Shown: in pieces, positions 37,027-44,764 of the stretch | Layout of the letters: each line of letters opens with the position of its first letter | How positions within the stretch are numbered: position 1 is the first letter of the stretch | DNA from: Blastomonas aquatica | Lineage (GTDB): Bacteria; Pseudomonadota; Alphaproteobacteria; Sphingomonadales; Sphingomonadaceae | Assembly: GCF_014639875.1 (NCBI RefSeq) | Contig: NZ_BMGD01000006.1 | Coordinates: 124,001 to 188,000, forward strand | Length of the DNA: 64,000 bases | Reading direction: 5' to 3' | Position numbers and translations under genes: made by a program | Notes under the pieces: generated by a model | The model's database searches: none | Told to the model about the DNA's origin: nothing | What the model saw: only the letters and a program-made list of their open reading frames with translations

Positions 37027-38847
37027 ATGTCCACACCTCCCGTTCTGTCGTATGAAGACCTTGGCCTGAACCAGGGCACCGGTTGGCTGTTCCGCGATAT
37101 CAGCATGCACATCGGCCCGCGCGACCGGCTTGCGCTGATCGGGCGCAATGGCGCGGGCAAGACCACGATGCTGCGGCTGATCGCGGGCGAAATCGAGGCC
37201 GATCGCGGCACGCGCACGATCCAACCGGGCGTCCGCTGCATCATGCTGGCGCAGGATCCCGACTTCAAGGGCTTCGAGACGCTGAACGACTGGGCCCTGG
37301 CTGGCGATGATGCCCCGCCCGCGCACGAGGTCGCGGCAATCGCCGACCAGCTGGGCATCGATCTGTCGCGCGAGGCGGCGACCGCCAGCGGCGGCGAGCG
37401 CAGGCGCGCGGCGATCTGCCGCGCTCTGGCCAGCGATCCCGATGTGCTGCTGCTCGACGAGCCGACCAACCATCTCGACCTTGCCGCGATCGACTGGCTC
37501 GAAAGTTGGCTTGGCCGCTACACCGGCGCCTTCGTCGTGATCAGCCATGACCGGACCTTTCTCGAGCGTCTGACCAAGCAGACATTGTGGCTCGACCGCG
37601 GCAATCTGCGGCGGCTCGAGATCGGCTTTGGCGGTTATGAAGCATGGATGGAGCAGGTCTATGCCGAAGAAGCGCGCGCCGCCGACAAGATGGACGCCAA
37701 GCTCAAGATCGAAGCGCACTGGCTCGAGCGCGGGGTCACCGCACGGCGCAAGCGCAACCAGGGCAGGCTCGCCAAGCTTTGGGAAATGCGCGCAGCCCGC
37801 GCCGCGATGCTGGGGCCGCAGGGCACCGCCAAGCTGAAAGCGGTGAGCGATGACAGCAAGACCAAGTCGGTGATTGTCGCCGACCGGGTGTTCAAGACCT
37901 TCGGCGAGGGCGAGGACGCGCGAACGATCATCAAGGACTTTTCGCTCAGGGTGCAACGCGGCGACCGCATCGGTATCGTCGGCGCGAACGGCGCGGGCAA
38001 GACAACCTTGATCCGGCTGCTTACCGGCGAGCTCGAGCCCGACAGCGGCACAATCACGCTCGCCAAGACATTGGACGGCGTGATCATCGACCAGCAGCGC
38101 AAACTGATGTCGCCCGAAAAGCGGGTGCGCGACGTGCTCGCGGAGGGCGGCGACTGGATCGACGTGCGCGGGGTACGCAAGCATATCCATGGCTATCTGA
38201 AAGAGTTCCTGTTCGATCCCGGGCTGGTCGAAGCGCGAGTCGGCACCTTGTCAGGCGGCGAACGCTCGCGGCTGTTGCTGGCGCGCGAATTTGCCCGCGC
38301 GTCGAACCTGCTGGTGCTCGATGAGCCGACCAACGATCTCGATCTCGAAACGCTCGACCTGCTCCAGGAGGTGATCTCCGATTACGACGGCACCGTGCTG
38401 ATCGTCAGCCATGACCGCGACTTCCTCGATCGCACCGTCACCGTGACGCTTGGGCTCGATGGTTCGGGCGTGGTTGATGTCGTTGCGGGCGGCTATGCCG
38501 ACTGGGAGGCCAAGCGCAAGCAGCGCACCGCCGACTGGGTCAAATCCAACCGCAGCAAGGCAGATGCCGCCGCAGCCGCCGCAGCCTCGGTTCCCAAGCC
38601 GGTCTCGCAGAAGGTAAAGCTGAGCTACAAGGACCAGCGCGATTACGACACGCTGCCCGAGCGGATCGAGGCGATCGAAGCGGCCATCGCACGCGATGAG
38701 GCAGCTCTGTCGGATCCTGCGCTCTACACCCGCGATCCCGCCAAGTTCGCGGCGCTCACCCAGGCAATCGAGAAGGCGCGCGAGGAAAAGGACGCCGCCG
38801 AAATGCGCTGGCTGGACCTGGCCGAGCAGGTCGAGGCGATGGGGTAA
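37027..38847 (+). CDS. uup: ABC-F family ATPase, Uup-like
   Basis: 606 aa from the ATG at 37027 (MSTPPVLSYEDLGLNQGTGW). Two ATPase domains: Walker A GRNGAGKTTML and GANGAGKTTLI, signatures TASGGERRRA and LSGGERSRLL, Walker B LLLDEPTNHLD and LVLDEPTNDLD. No transmembrane part. A C-terminal ~90-residue coiled coil (LPERIEAIEAAIARDEAALS onward) is typical of Uup, which acts in ribosome and possibly DNA metabolism; other ABC-F groups remain possible. Stands alone, ends in a palindromic spacer. Confidence 0.88.
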   Translation: MSTPPVLSYEDLGLNQGTGWLFRDISMHIGPRDRLALIGRNGAGKTTMLRLIAGEIEADRGTRTIQPGVRCIMLAQDPDFKGFETLNDWALAGDDAPPAHEVAAIADQLGIDLSREAATASGGERRRAAICRALASDPDVLLLDEPTNHLDLAAIDWLESWLGRYTGAFVVISHDRTFLERLTKQTLWLDRGNLRRLEIGFGGYEAWMEQVYAEEARAADKMDAKLKIEAHWLERGVTARRKRNQGRLAKLWEMRAARAAMLGPQGTAKLKAVSDDSKTKSVIVADRVFKTFGEGEDARTIIKDFSLRVQRGDRIGIVGANGAGKTTLIRLLTGELEPDSGTITLAKTLDGVIIDQQRKLMSPEKRVRDVLAEGGDWIDVRGVRKHIHGYLKEFLFDPGLVEARVGTLSGGERSRLLLAREFARASNLLVLDEPTNDLDLETLDLLQEVISDYDGTVLIVSHDRDFLDRTVTVTLGLDGSGVVDVVAGGYADWEAKRKQRTADWVKSNRSKADAAAAAAASVPKPVSQKVKLSYKDQRDYDTLPERIEAIEAAIARDEAALSDPALYTRDPAKFAALTQAIEKAREEKDAAEMRWLDLAEQVEAMG

Positions 38848-38878
38848 GGCACCGTCCCTCGCCATTCCCCTGACTGCT

Positions 38879-39117
38879 CCCCTGCGAAGGCAGGGGACCG
38901 CCATGGGTTGCGCCATAAAATCCTTACGAGCTTGACGGGAATGTTGCCCCAGCTCCCCTCTCCCTTGATGGGAGAGGCAGCGAGACTTGGCAGCTTGCTG
39001 CCTCAGTCGCAGCGGTGAGGGTGATGGTGCGGCCGGATGCCGAAGGCGCGGTTTCGCACCCGTCGCACCATCCCGAGAGATCACCCCCACCCAACCCTCC
39101 CCCATCTAGGGGGAGGG
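38879..39117. repeat. three strong hairpins between ABC-F and DUF6456 genes
   Basis: In the 292-bp convergent gap: CCCCTGC/GCAGGGG (38879-38896), CCTCTCCC/GGGAGAGG (38957-38977) and CCCTCCCCC/GGGGGAGGG (39095-39117). A GGTGCGACGG-like pair (TGGTGCGGCC and GTCGCACCA) lies between the second and third. No ORF here is convincing. These palindromes probably act as a bidirectional barrier; only TTT-type short tracts follow, so intrinsic termination is uncertain. Confidence 0.55.
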
Positions 39118-39139
39118 CTTTCCGGAATGACGCTTAATC

Positions 39140-39664
39140 TCACCGCAATCGATAGAAATCCGCCAGCCGGTCGAGCGCCATGCGCAGCACCAGCCTTCCC
39201 GACCGCACCGGCCAGCCCAGCGCCTTTTCCGCCACCGGCATCGCCTCGCCCGAGCAGATCACCCGCCAGGCGATGTCGTTGAGATCGCGGCCCAGCGCGG
39301 TGATCGCCGCGTCGAACCGTTGCCGTGCCGCCGCCTGCCGCTCGGTCGGTTCAAGATGATCGCCACTCCCGCGAAAGCCGCCCGATCGCGGCCCCGCATC
39401 CCAGCGCATCGTAATCGAGGGCGCCAGATTGGCGCGCTCCCAGTCGGCGCGCAGTTTCTCGCCGGCATCGAACTGACGCTGGTCGATCAGCCCGCGTGCC
39501 AGCAGCCAGCCCAATGGCGATTCCGCGAGGTTGACCGTCACCGATCGTGCCGGTCTCGCGCCGCGCGATCCATGCGCGGCAACGGTGTCTCCGTCGATAG
39601 CACGCTCCACCAGAAGACGGCCTGCAGCCGATCTCACATCCCCCGAAGACTTGTCGTTCGCCAT
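39140..39664 (-). CDS. DUF6456-domain protein
   Basis: 174 aa from the ATG at 39664 (MANDKSSGDVRSAAGRLLVE). Residues ~40-174 match DUF6456: SPLGWLLARGLIDQRQFDAG, EKLRADWERANLAPSITMRW, and WRVICSGEAMPVAEKALGWP. This domain, found in alphaproteobacteria, is helix-turn-helix-like at the end (AEKALGWPVRSGRLVLRMAL), so a DNA-binding role is possible but unproven. It is divergent from the XRE-type regulator with a 100-bp shared control region. Confidence 0.75.
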   Translation of the reverse strand: MANDKSSGDVRSAAGRLLVERAIDGDTVAAHGSRGARPARSVTVNLAESPLGWLLARGLIDQRQFDAGEKLRADWERANLAPSITMRWDAGPRSGGFRGSGDHLEPTERQAAARQRFDAAITALGRDLNDIAWRVICSGEAMPVAEKALGWPVRSGRLVLRMALDRLADFYRLR

Positions 39665-39764
39665 CCCGCACCATCCAGATCGGTTAGATATCACCAGCAA
39701 CGACTTGCCATAATGGTTGGACTGTAGGAAAGAGGTTTCCCGATCCGGTTCAAGGATACCTACT

Positions 39765-40328
39765 ATGATCAACCGAATTCGCGATGTCCGCCGTGCACGC
39801 CGTCTGACGCTGGACGATGTGGCTCGCCGTTGTGATCCGCCGACCACCGCACAGACCATCGGGCGGCTTGAAACCGGCACCAGGACGCTATCGCTGGACT
39901 GGCTCAACCGTATCGCCGCCGCGCTTGAAGTGGAAAGCAGCGCGCTGGTCAGCACCAGCGAAGCATCCGAACTTCCCGTCGTCGCGCTGCTCGATCCAAC
40001 CGGAGCCCATGCGCTCACCCGCACCGAGAGCGCGGTGCTGCCCTCCCCCAGCGAACAGATGCTGGCGATGCGCGTGACCGGAAGTCTGGGCGAATACCGC
40101 AGCGGCGACATGCTCTGGCTGCGGCGGATCGATGCGGAGGGTTTCGCCTCAGCGCTCAACCGCGACGTGCTGGTCCCGCGCCCGGCAGGCCGATTCGTGT
40201 TCGGGCGGCTGATCGCGCGCGATGGCGAACGGATCCAGATCCTGCCGCCAGGCGCGGGCACCCGTCAGCAGGTGGTCAGCAATCCGCCGTGGCTGGCGGT
40301 GGCAGAAACGTTAATCCGCGCGCTGTAG
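39765..40328 (+). CDS. XRE-type HTH regulator with LexA/S24-like C-terminal region
   Basis: 187 aa from the ATG at 39765 (MINRIRDVRRARRLTLDDVA). The N-terminal HTH_3 domain (IRDVRRARRLTLDDVARRCD, then GRLETGTRTLSLDWLNRIAA) is followed from ~residue 80 by a segment like the S24/LexA fold: QMLAMRVTGSLGEYRSGDML and FVFGRLIARDGERIQILPPG. The catalytic Ser-Lys pair is not apparent, so no autocleavage is claimed. Ligand or target unknown. Followed 13 bp later by a glycosyltransferase gene. Confidence 0.8.
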   Translation: MINRIRDVRRARRLTLDDVARRCDPPTTAQTIGRLETGTRTLSLDWLNRIAAALEVESSALVSTSEASELPVVALLDPTGAHALTRTESAVLPSPSEQMLAMRVTGSLGEYRSGDMLWLRRIDAEGFASALNRDVLVPRPAGRFVFGRLIARDGERIQILPPGAGTRQQVVSNPPWLAVAETLIRAL

Positions 40329-40341
40329 AAGCAGCGCCGAT

Positions 40342-41505
40342 ATGCACATCCTGACCCTCGCCACATTGTTCCCCAATTCCGCGCGCCCCAATTTCGGGAT
40401 TTTCGTCGAGCGCCAGACCGCAGCGCTGGCCGCGCGCGATGGCGTCGAGGTTACGGTGATCAGCCCGCAGACAGTACCGCCGTGGCCGCTGTCCCGGCAT
40501 CACCGCTATCGCACTATCGCCACGCTGCCCGAGCATCAATCCTGGCATGGGCTTGATGTCTATCGTCCGCGTTTCCTGCACATACCGGGAATCGGGGTGC
40601 ACTGGCAGCCCCGGTTGCTGGCGCGCGCGGTGCTGCCGCTGGTGCGCAGGCTGCACCGGGAAAGACCGTTCGACCTGATCGATGCAGAGTTCTTCTATCC
40701 CGATGGCCCGGCGGCACGGATCATCGCGCACGCGTTGGGCCTTCCCTATTCGGTCAAGGCGCGCGGCGCGGACGTTCATCATTGGGGCCAAGCGCCCCAT
40801 ACACGCGAGATGGTGGTCCAGGCGGGGCGCGATGCCAACGGATTGCTTGCGGTGTCATCCGCGCTGAAGGCTCACATGGTCGCGCTGGGGTTGCCCGCAG
40901 ACAACATTACCGTGCACTATACCGGGTGCGACCAGCAGCGGTTCGCTCCGCAGGACGGCACCGCGTTGCGCGCCGAGCTGGGCATCACCGGGACGATGCT
41001 GATCTGCGTGGGCGCACTGATCGCACGCAAGCGCCAGAACCTGATCATCGAGACGCTGGCGATTCTGCCCGATGCCACCCTGGTGCTGGCAGGTGCAGGC
41101 GATGCAGAGGCAAGCTATCGCGCGCTGGCAATGCGGCTCGGCGTCAGCGATCGTGTGATCTTTGCCGGATCCCTGCCGCATGACGATCTGCCGCGCTGGC
41201 TCTCCGCTGCCGATGTCATGGTTTTGCCGTCGCAGTCCGAAGGGCTGGCCAATGCCTGGGTCGAATCGCTTGCCTGCGGAACCCCGATCGTCATCAGCGA
41301 TGCCGGCGGCGCGTTAGAATTGCTCACCATTCCGGTTGCCGGGCGCATTGCCGATGCCAATCCGCAGGCGATAGCCGATGCAGTCAACGCCGTTCTCGCG
41401 CTGCAACCCGATCCGTTGGCCGTGCGCGCCTGCGTCGCGCAGTTCAACTGGGACCGCAATGCGGACGAACTCCACCGGCATTTTCAGAGGATTCTGGGAT
41501 GTTAG
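40342..41505 (+). CDS. GT4-type glycosyltransferase
   Basis: 387 aa. GT-B fold: N-terminal MHILTLATLFPNSARPNFGI, then ERQTAALAARDGVEVTVISP; the donor-binding C-terminal domain shows ICVGALIARKRQNLIIETLA, VIFAGSLPHDDLPRWLSAAD, VLPSQSEGLANAWVESLACG and GTPIVISDAGGALEL, matching glycosyltransferase group 1/GT4 with the EX7E-like pattern (E in SEG, E in VESL). Transfers a sugar to a cell-surface glycan or lipid; acceptor unknown. Starts 13 bp after the XRE gene and converges with the PilZ gene by 4 nt. Confidence 0.9.
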   Translation: MHILTLATLFPNSARPNFGIFVERQTAALAARDGVEVTVISPQTVPPWPLSRHHRYRTIATLPEHQSWHGLDVYRPRFLHIPGIGVHWQPRLLARAVLPLVRRLHRERPFDLIDAEFFYPDGPAARIIAHALGLPYSVKARGADVHHWGQAPHTREMVVQAGRDANGLLAVSSALKAHMVALGLPADNITVHYTGCDQQRFAPQDGTALRAELGITGTMLICVGALIARKRQNLIIETLAILPDATLVLAGAGDAEASYRALAMRLGVSDRVIFAGSLPHDDLPRWLSAADVMVLPSQSEGLANAWVESLACGTPIVISDAGGALELLTIPVAGRIADANPQAIADAVNAVLALQPDPLAVRACVAQFNWDRNADELHRHFQRILGC

Positions 41506-41849
41506 CGTCTCTCGGCGCGATCGCGTAGCGTGCGGATGATCCGGTTGCAGATCGTCGGGCTCAACGGCTCGGCGAAATGGCAGCCGACCAGCGTACCGTC
41601 TGACCATACGACATCGCCCGCGATCGGATCGATCCCGTCGATCAGCAACGTGATCGGCGCGGGTAACCGCAGCGGCAGGTTGGACTCGAACCGGCATCCG
41701 GTAATCGACAGATTGGTGAGAGTTACCGCGCACCGCCTGCGACCCTGATCAAGCAGCTCTGCGTCGATGTGGACATTAATGCGGATGGCATAACGGCGAT
41801 CGCTCGCCGGTTGGCTCGCTCCCGCCTGCTTTCGTGCCGTAGCCATCAT
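41502..41849 (-). CDS. PilZ-domain protein
   Basis: 115 aa from the ATG at 41849 (MMATARKQAGASQPASDRRY). PilZ is a c-di-GMP-binding beta-barrel; DRRYAIRINVHIDAEL begins the domain and LTNLSITGCRFESNLPLRLP carries the D/N-x-S-x-x-G motif. The N-terminal RxxxR motif is degenerate (only an RRYAIR-like form), so binding of c-di-GMP is likely but not certain. Its 3' end overlaps the glycosyltransferase stop by 4 nt on the opposite strand. Confidence 0.82.
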   Translation of the reverse strand: MMATARKQAGASQPASDRRYAIRINVHIDAELLDQGRRRCAVTLTNLSITGCRFESNLPLRLPAPITLLIDGIDPIAGDVVWSDGTLVGCHFAEPLSPTICNRIIRTLRDRAERR

Positions 41850-42047
41850 CGTTTGTCCCCGCCGGCGCAAAACCGTTTGTGCTCACAACCGGAACTCGCA
41901 TCCTCGATAGCTGCACGCCCCATTTACATAAATAGAAGACCCTAACCGATCGTAAACAAACGGCGATCCAGAGCACCACCGGGTGCTTACCAACCGATCG
42001 GGGCAACACTTTCTGGCGTAGGTGCAACGGCCTCAAAAAGCCGAGCA

Positions 42048-42093
42048 CAAAAAAACGCCCGGCAACCCCAATCAGGGTGCCGGGCGTCTTTTT
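42048..42093 (-). terminator. rho-independent terminator downstream of the small lipoprotein gene
   Basis: ACGCCCGGCA (42055-42064) pairs with TGCCGGGCGT (42078-42087), extended inside by ACCCC/AGGGT. On the minus strand it is followed by a run of seven T (the A-run at 42049-42055); on the plus strand CTTTTTG follows, so it can act in both directions. It ends the lipoprotein transcript 37 bp past the stop codon. Confidence 0.85.
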
Positions 42094-42129
42094 GAGCCTT
42101 TGCCTTTTCAGGCGAAGCTTTGCGTCAGC

Positions 42130-42408
42130 TTACTGAGCAGGAGCGGCCGGAGCAGCTTCTGCACCAGCAGCGGCGCCGGCGTCGGCACCAGCTTCTGCAC
42201 CGGCTTCGGCACCGGCTTCAGCGCCAGCATCCATACCGGCTTCCATGCCAGCTTCAGCGCCTTCAGCAGCCGGAGCTTCCATGGTTTCAGCAGGAACTTC
42301 AGTGGTTTCTTCAGCAGGAGCTTCAGCAGCTTCTTCAGGAGTGCAGGCTGCGAGAGCCAGAAGGCTAGCGGCGGCGAAAACCGGGCTCAGCTTGAAAATG
42401 GACTTCAT
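42130..42408 (-). CDS. small Ala/Gly/Glu-repeat lipoprotein
   Basis: 92 aa. Signal peptide with lipobox LAAC (Cys22) from MKSIFKLSPVFAAASLLALA; a mature lipoprotein of ~70 residues. Residues ~50-85 consist of EAGx/DAGx four-residue units (GMEAGMDAGAEAGAEAGAEA), encoded by a 12-nt DNA repeat of GCTTCTGCACCG type, so repeat number may vary between strains. No known domain. Own terminator downstream; likely abundant and monocistronic. Location in the outer or inner membrane cannot be decided because the residue after Cys is Thr (not Asp), which slightly favours outer-membrane sorting. Confidence 0.8.
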   Translation of the reverse strand: MKSIFKLSPVFAAASLLALAACTPEEAAEAPAEETTEVPAETMEAPAAEGAEAGMEAGMDAGAEAGAEAGAEAGADAGAAAGAEAAPAAPAQ

Positions 42409-42982
42409 GGTACTTTTCCCCTTCGTTGCGGAAACAAGAGCCCGCGTTGTATCGACACCCTAGGGACTCTGGCAAGACATATTTCTTGCACTCGCGCTGG
42501 CAAGGACACGCACGCGGCCTGACCCTACCCCCGCACCCTTGGGAACCGTGCCTATAGCCGAGTTACGAAACGCGGAAAAGCGAATAAAACAACACCGCCG
42601 GATGCGTCTTCTTCTGGCACCAGCCAGTCTCAATATCGCTTCAGCCAAGCAGCGACAGAAAATCCATACGGATATGAGGCGGCCAGATGGTAGCCATTTT
42701 TCCGATCTTTTACAGACGCTTAAGACAGTAGCGAAATCGCGATGGGATTCGGTTCGCCGCGATGGCCTGACCGTGGCACCCTCTTTTCCCGATGCTCGGC
42801 CGCTCGGCAGCTGCTCGCGATACGAAAGCGCACAAACCGACCCGAATCGATTTGCGTTGGATCGTTCTGGCAGCGAGGGCCCGGTACCCTGCTTAATCGC
42901 AGCGCTGCTGCCGGTTGACCTCCAAATGCCATCCGTGCGACCGCGTCACGCAATCGCAACCGAACGACAGAAAGCCCCCCGC
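42409..42982. other. 574-bp region without a recognised gene
   Basis: The first ~80 bp should contain the promoter of the lipoprotein gene (minus) and the end part that of the aldo/keto reductase (plus). The plus frame is open from 42539 into the reductase, but the 148 codons upstream of 42983 are basic and irregular and do not resemble a reductase or any domain I know. No strong hairpin, tandem repeat or tRNA-like fold is visible. Unassigned. Confidence 0.5.
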
Positions 42983-43990
42983 ATGCCCCATCGCGCCATC
43001 AATGGAAAACCGGTCAACCCCATCGGCCTGGGATGCATGTCGCTCAGCTGGGGTTATGGCGCGCTGCCAGAACGCAAGACCGCGATCGCGCTGCTCAACC
43101 GTGCACTAGACCTGGGCTATAACCACCTCGACACCGCCAACATCTATGGTCTGGGCCATAACGAGACCCTGATGGGCGAAGCTCTCAAGGGCAGGCGGAA
43201 CGAGTTCTTCCTGGCGACCAAGATGGGCATCGTCATCGAGGGCGAGAAGCGCGGGATCGATTGCAGCCCGGCAAGCATCCGCCGCTGCATCGATGAATCG
43301 CTGACCCGGTTGCAGACCGACCATGTCGACCTTTATTATATGCACCGGCGTGATCGCACCGTGCCGATCGAGGAATCGGTCGGTGCGATGGCCGAGCTGG
43401 TCAAGGAGGGCAAGATCGGCAGTATAGGCCTGTCAGAGATGTCGGCAGACACGCTGCGCCGCGCGGCTGCAGTCCATCCCATCGCCGCGATGCAGACCGA
43501 ATATTCGCCCTGGACCCGCGAACCCGAGATCGCGGTGCTCGATGCCTGCCGCGAACTGGGCACGACCTTCGTCGCCTTCTCGCCGGTTGCGCGCGGGGTT
43601 CTGGCCAATGGCGTTCGCGATGTGGCAGCGCTGGCCGACAACGACCTGCGCCGCACGATGCCGCGCTTCAATGGAGACAACTGGCCCGCCAACCGCGCGC
43701 TGGTCGATGCGTTCTGCACGATCGCTGCAGACTGCGGCGTCACACCCGCACAGCTCTCGCTCGCCTGGGTGCTGTCGCGCGGCGATCACATCGTTGCGAT
43801 TCCCGGAACCGCTTCGATCGGTCATATGGAAGAGAATTTCGCACAGGCCGACTGGACCATCCCGGCGGATGTCGCGGCACGCATCGACGCGCTGATCAAC
43901 CAGCACACCGTCGCCGGCCCACGCTATGGCGAGGCTATGCAGCGGACGATCGACACCGAGGTGTTTGGCGATGGATGGATTGATGGCTGA
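42983..43990 (+). CDS. aldo/keto reductase
   Basis: 335 aa from the ATG at 42983 (MPHRAINGKPVNPIGLGCMS). NADPH-dependent oxidoreductase of the AKR superfamily (TIM barrel). The catalytic Asp-Tyr pair is in HLDTANIYGLGHNETLMGEA, the Lys in FFLATKMGIVIEGEKRG and the His in VDLYYMHRRD. Later GSIGLSEMSADTLRRAAAVH and FVAFSPVARGVLANG are typical of the YajO/AKR11-13-like group. Substrate unknown. It ends 38 bp before the 3' end of tRNA-Pro on the other strand. Confidence 0.92.
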   Translation: MPHRAINGKPVNPIGLGCMSLSWGYGALPERKTAIALLNRALDLGYNHLDTANIYGLGHNETLMGEALKGRRNEFFLATKMGIVIEGEKRGIDCSPASIRRCIDESLTRLQTDHVDLYYMHRRDRTVPIEESVGAMAELVKEGKIGSIGLSEMSADTLRRAAAVHPIAAMQTEYSPWTREPEIAVLDACRELGTTFVAFSPVARGVLANGVRDVAALADNDLRRTMPRFNGDNWPANRALVDAFCTIAADCGVTPAQLSLAWVLSRGDHIVAIPGTASIGHMEENFAQADWTIPADVAARIDALINQHTVAGPRYGEAMQRTIDTEVFGDGWIDG

Positions 43991-44028
43991 CATCGCGCGC
44001 GAAACACAGTCGCAGCGATGGAAAGAAT

Positions 44029-44105
44029 TGGTCGGGACGAGAGGATTCGAACCTCCGACCCCCACACCCCCAGTGTGATGCGCTACCAGGCTGCGCTACG
44101 TCCCG
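44029..44105 (-). tRNA. tRNA-Pro (anticodon GGG)
   Basis: 77 nt including an encoded CCA. Acceptor arms CGGGACG and CGTCCCG, D-arm AGCGCAGCCTGGTAGCGCA, anticodon stem TCACA/TGTGG with loop CTGGGGG (anticodon GGG), variable loop GGGTC, T-arm GGAGG-TTCGAAT-CCTCT, discriminator A. Closely resembles bacterial tRNA-Pro(GGG). No integrase or att-like duplication is near, so it is not acting as an integration site here. Confidence 0.95.
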
Positions 44106-44321
44106 ACCGGCAATCGCCGCGAGGCGGCTGATTGGAGGTGCGCCTATATGGTGGTCGGTCGCGCTTGGCAAGCCCGTCGTGCATCGCTGTGCCGCATGGC
44201 GGGGTACAGGTCATCGCCAATTGCCATCGCCAGCCGATGGTGATAGGCGCGCCCATCGCTGCGACCGGGTTTTTGTGCCGGTTCGCTCTTGTGCTTTTTC
44301 AGACATTCGGAATTTATCGTC

Positions 44322-44648
44322 ATGGATTCGACACTTCTGCTCGCATTGGCTGCAGCTGCTCCCGGCGGGGCTCCGGCCTGGACTCAGCTTTTGATGTTCG
44401 TGCCGCTGCTGCTGATCTTCTATTTTCTGATCATCCGGCCGCAACAGCGCCAGATGAAGGCGCACAAGGCCAAGATCGACGCGGTCAAGCGCGGCGATCA
44501 GGTGATCACCGGTGGCGGTCTGGTCGGCAAGGTGACCAAGGTCGATGATGTTTATGTCGAGCTCGATCTGGGCGGTGCCAAGGTGCGCGCGGTCAAGACA
44601 ACGCTGAGCGATGTCGTCCAGCCCGGCGGCGCACCCGCCAACGATTGA
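44322..44648 (+). CDS. yajC: preprotein translocase subunit YajC
   Basis: 108 aa from the ATG at 44322 (MDSTLLLALAAAAPGGAPAW). Single-pass inner-membrane protein (TM about LLMFVPLLLIFYFLIIRPQQ) with the family motif IIRPQQRQMKAHKAKIDAVK followed by RGDQVITGGGLVGKVTKVDD. Partner of SecDF in the Sec holo-complex. First of yajC-secD-secF. Confidence 0.96.
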   Translation: MDSTLLLALAAAAPGGAPAWTQLLMFVPLLLIFYFLIIRPQQRQMKAHKAKIDAVKRGDQVITGGGLVGKVTKVDDVYVELDLGGAKVRAVKTTLSDVVQPGGAPAND

Positions 44649-44764
44649 CCTATCGCCTTGCCGCGTGCGAGCCCGTTGAATATACGGCGCTCACATCCGG
44701 TCCGCGTTTCCCTTGCCCGCACCAATGCGTCGCATGAGCCAGCACTGCCAAGGAAGCCTTGAGA

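Noticed and set aside
37012-38190. 392-codon minus open frame over the ABC-F gene
   Set aside because: Shadow; the plus strand has two complete ATPase domains.
42539-42982. N-terminal extension of the aldo/keto reductase
   Set aside because: The extension is basic and irregular with no fold; the family start is at 42983.
44029-44105. tRNA-Pro as an attachment site for a genomic island
   Set aside because: No integrase, no direct repeat of the tRNA 3' end and ordinary core genes on both sides.
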